From contig NW_013171820.1 of the NCBI RefSeq assembly GCF_000151665.1, positions 342,444 to 406,443 of the forward strand: 64,000 nt of DNA. The letters run 5' to 3'. Position 1 is the first letter of the stretch, and every line of letters starts with the position of its first letter. This document shows, piece by piece, positions 22,013-33,956 of this stretch. The notes under the pieces were generated by a model. It was not told where the DNA came from and made no database searches. It saw nothing but the letters and a program-made list of their open reading frames with translations. This DNA is from Blastocystis hominis (lineage: Eukaryota > Sar > Bigyra > Opalinata > Blastocystidae). The position numbers and the translations under genes are program-made.

Positions 22013-24887
22013 TGCCCATCATGCATCCCGCCTAAACAACGCCACCGATTCTTGTAGGAAAACGTTTCATAAGATTGGGAACCATGTTATGGAAAATAGG
22101 AATGTAACTGGGTACAGCTGTAATGTGGGAATCGTAAATTCAATTGCTAAAATAATAGAATGAAATACAATTTGAAACCATAAAGGAACCCTCCATGGTT
22201 ATTGTTGAGCAATAAGGTTGGAAACGATTCTTTCATATCATCGATCAAATCGAGAAACAGCAGATAGTATTCAGTCATCGAGAGAAAAACTCTTATGCGA
22301 ACGTGTGAACTTACAAGCGGTAGAAAAGGGGCAATTTCTGGAAAAACATCACGGACAAGATGTTCACAGCAATAATAATGACAAGAAGTCAGAGCGAAAC
22401 CACAATATACCTAAAATCGAACAAACATAATAGAAGTACGGATTTGAATGCGGAATGTCGCTCTTTATCGAATTCAGGGTCATAGTCAGCAGATCGGTTG
22501 ACTCATTGTTAAAATACAGAGAGAGCTGAGTACCCTAAGCACTATTCTTGATATCCAGTCATCTTGATTCATTGAATACTCTCCATTTACCCAGAATAGC
22601 AAGAACAACCAAGAAAATAGAAAAATAACAATTTTATAAGGTTTTCGTATGGGGAATCAGATGTGGGCTGAGCCAAAATAAATACGAATAGAAGAAACCT
22701 CGATAGCTATTAATTTTCTTTCATCATCACCAAAGCCAGCGATCTTCCTCTGATTGAAAAAACTGTACATACTCTCTCTGAAAATTGATTCACTATTTAG
22801 CCGTAAACTATTCAAAACTGATCATATCAATAAAAGAGTAATTAGTAAATACGACAAAGAAATAAGTGAAAAAAGGGAAAGAGAGAGTTATATTGAGTAT
22901 TATAGATTGGCTGCAATCCTTGCTATTCTCTATCAAATGGATTTCGCATATTTGCGTCTTGGAATAATCAATTATCTAATATTCATCTTTCTACGATTCA
23001 ATATCTATTTTCCATGTGAACTCGTTATGAATTTGTTGCTTGCCGAATTGATTGGAATACATAATAATAGAGTATATGTGACCATATTCGCTGTTCTTGT
23101 ATGAATAATCTTGGATGAAACATAAGAGCAACTATTCGCTTTCTTTTGTAAGAATGCTCAGGAGATATGATGTTGAATTTTGACTGATGTGTGAATGAGG
23201 GAATGCATGGAAGAAAAATGCGATTGTTGCACATATTCCAGAACTGTTGGAACATGGTATCCATAGGCAGCAAATAACAATGAGAAATCAGCATATCTTG
23301 GTTCAATAAGCGTTATCAATAGTATATTCACTTAAAAACAAACTTATTTTGAAGGTCAATAATGAAAGATAGAGCCATGAAAAGTGTTATACGGTTGTAA
23401 CTTTGGCTAATGATTTTTACGTTGGAACTTGGACTCGTATAGATAAGATGAGACTTTATCTTCTTCATAGTAGAATTTGCCATATTTCGTCCTTCGATAT
23501 GCTATGATATGTGATTGATAGTCAGGATGTTTTTATATATTACAGCAAACATGATATTCAGACACACTATGTGCAGAGTTATCGAATACAATAACCCTAA
23601 ATAGTAGAGTGCATATCTGTTGGATATGCTTCAATGGATGTCACTGTGACGTTGAAAAATAAAATAAGCAATTGTTTGAATGGAGTAGGCAATCATCTCA
23701 TAATTGTCTGAGCGAAATAATTCAAGTACAGAAATAAATGTAAGCAACAAAATCGATGATGCTTCTAGGATGATTAATTGGAATATCTTCAAAGTGGCTA
23801 CGTAATAGTGGATAATTGAAATCTGGTTTATATAATGAATGACAATGATATGAAAGAGAATGTTGAAAAATATGATACATCTTCGATTCTAATCATGAAC
23901 TATACATAATGAAGGTGTGTTAAGTGAACCAAATATTGGTGAAACAGAGAAAAATCGCATCAGCATTTTGTATACGACTAATAGAATAACAATTTGATCA
24001 GTGAGCAGAGTATAAGCGAAAGGCAAATAGAAAATACAGACTTGAAACAACTATTTCAATAGTTTTTCCTATAATATGGTATGCGATGTGTAAACAAACA
24101 ACAGGTTCAGTTCACAATATACCAATACTATCTTAAATCGTTTCTAATCGCAGTTATAACCTAAAACAGTATACTCCTTCAAATCAAATCAATTAATTTC
24201 AATATTATTATTCTGCTTACAAATATAATCATCCATATTATGTCGGACTATAGCTGAAAAATTGTCTTTCCTTTTTCATCACGTCAAAATCTACTCGACA
24301 ATGACAATTATAAATATTTGTGTGTATAGATTACTTTTCTCTCTTTTAGAACAATCTACGCATTTTTCATCCTACAAAACATAAAACTATTTCCAATATT
24401 ATATTCTACATCTCAATTTGATGTCAAAACTACTAATAATCCGGACACTTTACAGTTGCATTGAAGGGGCATTTTTGGTGAACCATTTAACGAGTTGTTG
24501 GTTTCTTTCAGAAAACTAGCATAAATACTAAGAGATTTAGTGAAGTAACTCGTTTCACAGAAAAACAAGTATATATTTTAAGAGTGGTGCAAACATCAAT
24601 ATAACGAAGTAATTTATTCATACTAATGGAATTAATACTAGAAATAATGAACATTGTAATAATTTTGGAAAAATGCTGAGATAGCTTTAATGAATAAAAT
24701 TGAAACAACAGATCGCTATTTCTATATCATTTAACTTCTCCATGTGGATTTGATTGCTCAAATGATATGGCAAATATGAATGGATATAAATGAAACGCAC
24801 AAAACGGACAGTCATCATTTGATTATCAAGGATCTAGTAGATTCGGTTTTGCCTTGGCTTTTACACACTATTATCTATTGATTGTAA
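22013..24887. other. Long AT-rich stretch, no supported gene
   Basis: A 116-codon + frame at 22754-23104 with hydrophobic parts is the longest candidate. It has no homologue I recognise, and its composition is what AT-rich sequence gives by chance. No LRR or MORN remnants were seen. Confidence 0.5.
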
Positions 24888-27800
24888 ATGAGTAATCTGT
24901 CAAAGGGTGCTATTCACGTTACTAACATCGAATTACCAACAATCAACAATACTAGTGCTAAAACTGACGAAAAAAACAAGTGGTGGGAATACAACGTTTC
25001 TGAGCAGTTTCCCATAAAGTCAAGAAGAGAAACAAATGGTCCAACTCATATTGAAGTTGGCAAACCTCATGAAGGTTGTCATATCAAAACAACAATGAAA
25101 AACGGGAAAATGGACGGAGAAGCCAGTATTTATTCTCAGGATAATACTCTGATGGCAACTCTGACATTTGTGAATGGAATCGCTTCAGGACCTTGCACAC
25201 TCTGTAAAAATGGTATTTTGTTCTATAAAGGTTACTTTGTAAACGGATATCGAGAAGGAAGAGGACAAGAATATGATGAAAATGGCAACGTGGTGTTTGA
25301 TGGATATTATAAGAAAGGTAAGAAACTGAATATAGTACCATCGAATGAAATGGGAAAGGGATATTGGAAAGAGTTGGATGAAAAAGGAAGAATCATTCGA
25401 ATTATTCAGAAAGATGAGTTGGGAAATAGTGAAGGGTTTTGTTATTCTTATGAGGATGGAAAGATTGGTCGTGTGAGTGTATGGAAAGAAGGTAAAGAAG
25501 TGAAATTATTGAAACAATTTCGTGATGATAGAATGATAGAATATAAGAATGGTGAGAAAGTGTATGAAGGAGGATTTGTTGATAGTTTGGAAATGGGTTA
25601 TCCACGAAAAGAAGAAAGAGAAGAATTTGGAAAGGATGATAATACAAAGGTAAGGAAAGGCGTTTTTTCTAAATTGAATACAGCAAGATTGTATGGAACA
25701 CTACTGGAGAATAGATATATATCAATGATTGTAGCTGTAATTTCTATCATACTTTTCTTTATCTATTTCACAGCAATCTATCCGAATAATGGACCACATG
25801 GAATCAGATATAAACAAGAATCATATATAGTAGAATCAGGATATGGGAAGTATTTAAAGAAATTTGAATTGTCTAATCATCCTTATCTAAAGAGAATCGT
25901 AATCGGCGGTAATTGCTTTGTAAATGTGAAAACATTCAGAATCGATGGATTGAATCGATTGAAAACTATCAAAATCGGAAGCAGTTCATTTACGCAGAAA
26001 AAGAATCAAGGAGATGAATCGAAATCATTCCACATATTGAATTGTGAATTATTGGAATCTATAGAAATTGGTTACTATAGTTTCAGTGATTTTGCTGGAG
26101 ACTTTGAATTGAAGAATCTACCACAATTACAATCCATTCAAATTGGGACAATTGGAAGAGTTTCAAACAATTTCTATTGGAGTTCATTTGTGATTCGAGG
26201 TATTGATATGATATTGAATATTTGAATGATGCATAGATCTTCCAAATCTACAATCCATTACATTAGGTGATTGGGCATTTCATTATGGTTCCTTTGAGAT
26301 TGGAGGTATTGAACTGATATTGAATATTTGGATAATGCATAGATCTTCCAAATCTACAATCCATTACATTAGGTGATTATGCATTTTCTGATAGTTCCTT
26401 TGAGATTCGAGGTATTGATATGATATTGATTATTTGAATAATGCATAGACCTACCAAATCTACAATCCATTACATTGGGTTATTCCACATTTAGATATTC
26501 ACTTGAATTTAAATTATCAAACTTAACATCTTTACAATCGATAGAAATTGGTGATAAGTGCTTTGAATCAGTACAAACTTTCAAAATCGATGGACTGAAT
26601 CGATTGAAAACTATCAAAATCAGTGATGAATCATTTATAGGTAGAGGAAATTATATATCAGATTCATTCCACATATTGAATTGTGAATCATTACAATCCA
26701 TTCAAATTGGTGAATATTGCTTCAGTGATTTTGGAGGCGACTTTGAATTGAAAAATCTACCACAATTACAATCCATTCAAATTGGTACAATTGGAAGAAG
26801 TTCACGCAATTTCTATTCTAGTTCATTTGTGATTCGAGGTATTGATATGATATAGAATATTTGAATAATGCATAGATCTTCCAAATCTACAATCCATAAC
26901 ATTAGGTGATGACACATTCAAAAAATCGCGAGCATTCGATTATTCAAACTTAACAACGTTACGATCAATCGAAATCGGCGATGAGTGTTTTGAATCAGTG
27001 AAAACATTCAGAATCGATGGATTGAATCGATTGAAAACTATCAAAATCGGAAGCAATTCATTTACTCAGGAAAAGAATGATTGGGGAAAAGATGTATCGA
27101 AATCATTCCACATATTGAATTGTGAATCATTGCAATCCATTCAAATTGGTAAATATAGTTTCAGTGATTTTGCTGGAGACTTTGAATTGAAGAATCTACC
27201 ACAATTACAATCCATTCAAATTGGCACAATTGGAAGCGATTCATACAATTTCTATAATAGTTCGTTTGTGATTCGAGGTATTGATATGATATTGAATATT
27301 TGAATGATGCATAGATCTTCCAAATCTACAATCCATTGTACTAGGCGAAAAATCATTTAAAAATTCACTACAATATGTATTATCGAACATATCCTTAGTG
27401 GAATCAATAGAAATTGGAAATAATTGCTTTGATTCAGTGAAAACATTCGAAATCAATGGATTGAATCAATTACAGAGTTTGATAATCGGAAACAATTCAT
27501 TTAATAAATTGGCCACTTCTTTCTTGAGTAATCCTCATTCTACATCAGAATGGATGGAGAAGAGTGATAGATCGAAATCATTCCATATATTGAATTGTGA
27601 ATCATTGCAATCCATTTATATTGGTAGATATAGTTTTGGTGATTTTGGAGGCAACTTTGAATTGAAGAATCTATCACAATTACAATCCATTCAAATTGGT
27701 AGGATGGAAGATCATTCTACAAATTTCTATGGTAGTTCGTTTGTGATTCGAGGTATTGATATGATATAGAATACTTGGATAATGCATAGATCTTCCAAAT

Positions 27801-29250
27801 CTACATTCCATTACATTAGGTTATTGGACATTTGCTTATTCGACAACTACAATAATGGAAAGTAATGAATGAATTCGAATGAAATAATTGATGTAGATCT
27901 TCCATCATTACAGAAAATTGAACTGAGTTATTGTGCATTTCAAGGGGATGATGATTCATCATGTTCGTTGACAATGCGAAGTATTGATGAAATGATTCGA
28001 ACTGATTGAAAATAGATCTTCCAAATCTAACATCCATCTATTCTAAAGGATATAGTTTCAGATATCATTATTCAGTGACATTGAATAGTATTTTTGAATA
28101 AATAATGTTAACAGCATTAAGATATTCCAAACCTTCAATCTGTAAGTCTACCTCATTCTTTTGAGGAGGTAAAGTATAGGTTTATTTATGGTAATTATTG
28201 TTTTTGCATTTCACTTTAGACGATACGAGTATACTATATTCATGTTTTTATTGCCGCCTATATATTCAATCAATCAGTTCATTTACTACTTCCATCATTA
28301 TTCCCAATGGAGCTTGCAGTGATAATCAATACACAGTATTTGATTTTTCTCGGTTTACACTTGTGGAATCAATAGAAATTGGAAATAATTGCTTTGATTC
28401 AGTGAAAACATTCGAAATCAATGGATTGAATCAATTACAGAGTTTGATAATCGGAAACAATTCATTTAATAAATTGGCCACTTCTTTCTTGAGTAATCCT
28501 CATTCTACATCAGAATGGATGGAGAATAGTAATAGATCGAAATCATTCCATATATTGAATTGTGAATCATTGCAATCCATTCAAATTGGTAGATATAGTT
28601 TTGGTGATTTTGGAGGCAACTTTGAATTGAAGAATCTATCACAATTACAATCCATTCAAATTGGTAGGATGGAAGATCATTCTACAAATTTCTATGGTAG
28701 TTCGTTTGTGATTCGAGGTATTGATATGATATAGAATACTTGGATAATGCATAGATCTTCCAAATCTACATTCCATTACATTAGGTTATTGGACATTTGC
28801 TTATTCGACAACTACAATAATGGAAAGTATTGAATGAAGTCGAATGAGTTGATTGAATGTAGATCTTCCATCATTACAGAAAATTGAACTGAGTTATTGT
28901 GCACTTCGTGGAAGAGATGGTGGTTCATCATGTTCGTTGACAATGCGAAGTATTGATGAAATGATTCGAACTGATTGAAAATAGATCTTCCAAATCTAAC
29001 ATCACTAACTTCTTTAAAATATAGTTTTGAATATCCTCGTTCAGTGACATTAGAAAGTATTTTTGAATAAAGAATAATGACTGTAATTAGATATTCCAAA
29101 CCTTCAAACTGTAAGTCTACCTAATGATGATGACTCACCTACTTTTGGGCATGTTCAATATAAATCAATTTCGAGTATAGTCTACCTATTATTCTGTTAG
29201 TTATAGATGTTTCTTCCATTCTTGCTGATCTTGTCCAAATTGGAGAGTAA
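24888..29250 (+). CDS. MORN - transmembrane - LRR receptor-like protein B
   Basis: The first exon encodes 445 residues: MORN-like repeats (GKMDGEASIYS, YREGRGQEYDENGNVVFDGYY), one membrane helix (MIVAVISIILFFIYF, about residues 282-298), then LRRs (FELSNHPYLKRIVIGG, FRIDGLNRLKTIKIG). About twelve further exons, each one or a few LRRs, follow through phase-1 introns of 32-37 nt that start GTATTGATATGATAT or similar and end GCATAG. The next exons begin ATCTTCCAAATCTAC. The C-terminus VSSILADLVQIGE ends at TAA 29248-29250. The topology suggests MORN inside and LRR outside, but no signal peptide is present, so this is inference. Around 28150-28200 the junction between two duplicated LRR blocks does not resolve cleanly, so these may be two genes (break near 28.2 kb). 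Confidence 0.65.
27398..29060 (+). repeat. Tandem duplication of an LRR exon block, exons and introns included
   Basis: The block starting GTGGAATCAATAGAAATTGG at 27398 recurs at 28373, near-identical over about 680 nt, with offset drifting from 975 to 969. The copy includes the intron beginning GTATTGATATGATATAG. The encoded LRRs differ at only a few residues (EKSD versus ENSN, IYIG versus IQIG). Confidence 0.85.
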
Positions 29251-30647
29251 CGATCAATGTCATTGAGAGATTATTAACTACTGTTTTGAGCATGATAATT
29301 AGTAATCAAATTAAAGGTTGTTTATTAAAACCAAATACTCTTCGTGTTATGCAATAATTTTAAATATAGTTATTTATCACATGTACAATAGATTAATGTC
29401 ATATCCCTAAAACAAGGACTGTATAATGCCTAGCCAATAGCAGTTGAATAAGTAATTGCTATTAATCTATTATTTCGTTTCATACTGTCCCTAGATTTCA
29501 TTGATCATGCTTTTCGGACAAAGTATTAATGATAGTTTTTTCTATTTATATGAATTGGCTTGATACTTTGTGTTTCATTTATTACTATATAGATTGATGT
29601 TATAAATGAATTCTAATCTTTCTCTTTATCCTGATTTGTTTGTTCTTAGTTAATTCGCTCAGTGTCATTTGTTAATAATAAAGACTGTTATTTCTATATA
29701 TAATTGTAGTCGAAGTACATGGCTACACTGAAAAAGGATTTGTGCTTAATAGTATATTTTGGTATGATGGTAATAACCTCCTTTGTTGTTCACAATCCCT
29801 ATTTCTTCTCTACAGTAACTAACTGTTGGTTATTCTCAAAATGGTTTCGAGTTTATTCGTTACAATCAAGAAGTGCATATTATCGAGCTTCTCAAACAAT
29901 CATGATTTTGATTACCTAAATACGACTGCTTTGAATTGAATCATTTAAGTATTTCCATATTCATATTCTATTATACTATTTCAAATAGATATGAACTCCA
30001 TATGTTAATTTCTCAATTATCTTCCAGCGACAACCCATTTTCATAAAGAATGAAGAGAATGTGTGATAAGTTAAGTAATCTATTTTTGGCTGTGCTCCTT
30101 TTATTCCCAATTCAATCCTCTGCTCCATTCTTTTTGTTTGTAAAATCCACACAATGACTAATAGTCATCGTTTCCTGTTGAAAGTCGTATTCTATTATTA
30201 TTTGTATTTGTTGAGAATGTATTCATAGGATGATAAGGTGATTAACTATGGTGATAATATACAAATACAATAGGTATGCAGGAGTAGTGTGCTGTTTCCA
30301 ATTAATAAACCCTGAAATGACTCCTTTACGGATTATAAGAACAAACGGGTCGTTTGATTTGTCAAAGAACATTATTTGATACAATTATGCCAGTACACGA
30401 TATTTTTAGCTATTTCCTTCTATTCTTTTCTTGATAATTAGGCCTGGCCTTATAATCAGCAAAATGACCTTTTAACATTTAACCATCACTGCATCTGCTT
30501 TGTAATACGAATATATAATTAACCGCCAACATGCCATTTCTATTTAATTCAGAATATGAAAATATGAGGCAGTTTCTATTTGGCGGGTATTTAGTATTTT
30601 TGAATTTCACTCTCGTTTTATTTTAGTGTGACTCTACGAGTTTTAGA
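29251..30647. other. AT-rich intergenic stretch, no supported gene
   Basis: No open frame with protein character was found between the LRR gene and the RecQ-like gene. Confidence 0.6.
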
Positions 30648-33003
30648 ATGCCAAATGATTCAAAAGAGGAGCCTATTACTCACTCTATTTTGAAATGGCT
30701 TCACAATGTATATTTGGCTGTGAAGTGTTATTTTTTAGATTCGATCTCATTTGACAGATTGCCTGAAGTATAGGCTGGACGCAGAAAATAAAAAGAGATA
30801 CAAAACTTGTAGAATACAGTGCATTTTATAATAGTATTTAGTACACCGCCTATAGTTCCTTATAAAAAGTGTTGTGACTGGACTTGTAGCGAACACAAAC
30901 AACTGCTTTTCGCTTCGAAACCTTGTAAAAGGCAACAACCTGTTTCTGTACCTACACAGTCAGTAAATCCTGTTCCATATAAAGATTCAACTCCAAATAC
31001 CGTAGAAGATTTAACCTTGGATGAGGACCTCTTGCGAGAAGTGAATTCAATCGAGCAGTCGCTGGTTTTGGAAGAGGAGCGTTCTTCTTCTGATATTCAT
31101 AAGTCGTGTAATCCTAGTAGTTCTACTAGAGTTGGACTCGCTTCGTCTTTCACTATTCAGCCACAACCACAACCACAACCAGAATCAGAACTGCAACCAC
31201 AACCAGAACCGCAACCACAGCCACAACCAGAACCAGAACTCTCTAGAGCGAATTCAATCCCTCCCCCGTTTTCTGTTCCACCAAACAGCTTTCCCCCTCC
31301 CTGCAAAACTACTCATTCCCAATCTTCTCTCCCTCTCCCTTTTTCTTCTTCCCCTTCTAGCATTCCTCAAAACCAACCCTTTTGCCCCCCTCCCCCTTTC
31401 GCTCCTTTCGCTCCTTCCTCCAGTCTTCTGGATCATTCACTGCCCTTCCAAGACAGATACTTCGGGAGTTGAAGAGGCGACTGTGAACAGCACTTCCATT
31501 CAGTTCGCCACTGCGAACTCCACGTTCCCGATCGACTCAACCGCCAAAGTGGAGCACAAATCCTTTTCGGTGACGTTTGACGACGGAACCGAAATCCGGG
31601 ATATTTCTGGACTTCTAAAGAACTGCCCCGTTTCCGACAAAGAACTGCTCGACAAAAACAAGGAGGTTTTTGGCCACAACGCCTTCCGGTCGGGGCAGAT
31701 GGAGGTCATGAAGACCGTGCTGACGGGACGGAGCGTGTTTTGCATTATGCCCACAGGCGGAGGCAAGAGTTTGTGCTACCAGCTGCCCGCTCTCCTCCTC
31801 CCGGGAATCACCGTCGTCGTCTCGCCTTTGATTTCGCTCGTCCAGGACCAGATTCGCGGGCTGCAAGAAGTCGGCGTGGAGGTGGGCGCGATGACGGGCA
31901 GCAGTGGCGGCGAGGTCCCGTCCGCTCTGTGGAATTCGGTGCGAACACGGCAGTTTCCTCGGCTGAAGCTGGTGTACACGACCCCAGAGAAGCTGAACAA
32001 GAGCGAGAGCATGAAGAACTTGCTGCGTGCGCTGAGCTCGCTGGGCTTTCTGTCTCTGTTCGTGATTGACGAGGTCCACTGCATGAGTCAGTGGGGCCAC
32101 GACTTCCGTGTGGACTACAAAGAGCTCGGGAAGGTGCGGTTTGAGTTCTTCCAGAACGTGCCGCTGATGGCGTTCACGGCAACGGCGACGGTGACGGTAA
32201 AGAACGACATTTTGAAGCTGCTCCTGGTGAACGGGAAGGAGATCTTGGTGTTCCAGAAGTCGTTTAATCGGCCGGAGCTCCGCTACGAGGTCCGATCGAA
32301 GAAGAACCATCGGCAGTTTATCAGCGATGTGAGCGCGTACATTCTCTCGAAGCAGCTGAACAACACGGGGATCATTTACTGCGGAACGCAGATGGCGTGC
32401 GAGAAGGTTTGCAAAGACCTGCAAGAAGCGATGAAGAACGAGGGATATGAGAGAAAGATCGGGTTTTACCACGCGGGATTGGAGCCGATGGAGCGGGAGC
32501 GGATTCAGCGAGAGTGGAGCGAGGACCAGCTAAAGATCATCGTGGCGACGGTGGCTTTTGGGATGGGGATCAACAAGACTGATTGTCGCTGCTGCCAGAT
32601 TCTTAAGTACTTCTCCGAGGTCTTCAATCGCGATTTCTGCGGCGTTCCGATGCACCAGCTCTGCGACAACTACTCGCAGCCCTGCGATTACGAAGTAGTC
32701 GACATTATGCACATTACCATCGTGCTGGTCCGCCTCCGTTTCCCCTTTTCTCTCGCTATGAAAGGTAGTGTCCGAATGCAAAGCGCCGCTGACGACCAAC
32801 ATGCTGATTTCAGCCGCTCGCGGACTGCACAGCGGTCTGAAGCCGCACGTGCTCGCGTTTGTGCGGTCTTCAATCGTATTACAAATCATCTTCGAGGAGA
32901 GCGGATGGAAATCGATTCATATGAGAGTAGGGAGTTGATTAATTTGGAGAATTCAACGAGAAGCGAGAACGAGAAAGATAAAGAAGTGTGCATTGAGAAA
33001 TAA
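30648..33003 (+). CDS. RecQ-family DNA helicase gene lacking motif VI; possibly inactive
   Basis: An N-terminal exon (MPNDSKEEPITHSILKWL) leads, through short introns, into a long low-complexity region rich in Pro-Gln and then Pro-Ser. The helicase core follows: FRSGQMEVMKTVLTGRSVF, Walker A MPTGGGKSLCYQ, VVVSPLISLVQDQ, DEVHCMSQWGHDFR (DEVH box), AFTATAT, GIIYCGT and VATVAFGMGINKTD (motif V). The next residues are CRCCQILKYF, which belong to the zinc-binding domain. The roughly 80 residues that normally lie between, including the QxxGRAGRDG motif VI, are absent, with no intron to hide them (junction near 32583). The zinc domain also reads CDNY instead of CDNC. RecQ helicases unwind DNA at forks and recombination intermediates. 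This copy is either a decaying paralogue or affected by an assembly collapse. The 3' end (32.9-33.0 kb) is uncertain. Confidence 0.8.
31153..31245 (+). repeat. CCACAACCA-type repeat encoding Pro-Gln tracts
   Basis: Short imperfect hexanucleotide repeats (CCACAA, CCAGAA) in the RecQ-like N-terminal region, encoding PQPQPQPE runs. Confidence 0.8.
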
Positions 33004-33009
33004 CGAATA

Positions 33010-33300
33010 GATGATTGCTAGAAAAAACCTGAATGAGAAAGAATGGGTCCAGATCATGTGTGGCATCGAAGGAACTATCATGACCGAAATCAAGGAAAAT
33101 GGAGTCAACGCAATCGCTTTTAATCGAATCCTTGTGTATGTTGACGAATCCGTGTATGATGAATCGAAAGAATCGTTTATTTGAAATGGTCGAGGATACT
33201 AGATCGTGAAGAAACTCGGATTGCTACTCGCGAAGTGGAATAGAAAGATGGAGTGGAAGCGAGTGGAAGAGATCTGTATGATGGATGGTACACTTATTGA
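33010..33300 (+). pseudogene. Decayed MORN-segment fragment of the MORN/LRR family
   Basis: Aligns by eye to 5055-5290 of gene A. TIMTEIKENGVNAIAF matches DTMTELKRNGADSLDP, then VYVDESVYDESKESFI matches FRYDEDNETFI. The DNA string GTGGAAGAGAT then TGTATGA near 33270 matches the segment encoding GRDLYDG. In-frame stops (TTTATTTGA near 33180 and GAATAG near 33240) and frame changes break it. It abuts the 3' end of the RecQ-like gene, with no LRR part behind it. Confidence 0.75.
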
Positions 33301-33956
33301 TTCAATTACTGTTGTTTTTCACTATATTTATATATGGATCACATCGCATTTCACAATGTTTTGTTGATCAAATAGCAAACCAACTTTTTTCATTAATAAA
33401 AGATTCCTTCGATCACTATACTTATTTAATAGTTTGGATATAATAGGATAACTCATCTCTAAGTAATAATCTATCAACAACCTTTTTCTTCTTTGTAATA
33501 TATATTCTATGCACTAAATGATGAATTTCACTTTTTACAAATTGTATTAAAAATAATATCTACCACTCATTAAACTGTTCCAACTATAATCTACAGGATA
33601 TCGATTGTTGTGAAACACAACTGCTGATACATGGCCATATCTTGAAAAGCGGGCATCCTAAATGAATTCAACACGACCGTCGGGGTATTATAAATGAGTT
33701 GAAATGGTAAATAGTCTATATGCTGAATTATTAAAGTTATTATTCTTTTATATGCCATATAATTATATTTCTTTATATATTAGTATGCGAATATGTGACA
33801 GATAGTTTTGGATAATGAGATTATTTATTCATAAGTATTTATCACAACAAAATACCTTAGATACACAAAATCATATTTAATGTGGGTATTATCGAGAAAT
33901 AATGAAACAGATCTTGTTTCCAAAAAAACCGTTTTACCATATTTCTTTTCATTTCC
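33301..33956. other. AT-rich intergenic stretch, no supported gene
   Basis: Nothing recognisable between the MORN fragment and the next MORN/LRR gene. Confidence 0.6.

Noticed and set aside
22754-23104. 116-codon hydrophobic open frame
   Set aside because: AT-rich composition easily yields such frames. No family match, neighbouring exons or poly(A) element was found.
32530-32889. Minus-strand open frame opposite the RecQ-like zinc region
   Set aside because: Shadow of the + strand coding sequence, which carries the CRCC and CDN motifs.
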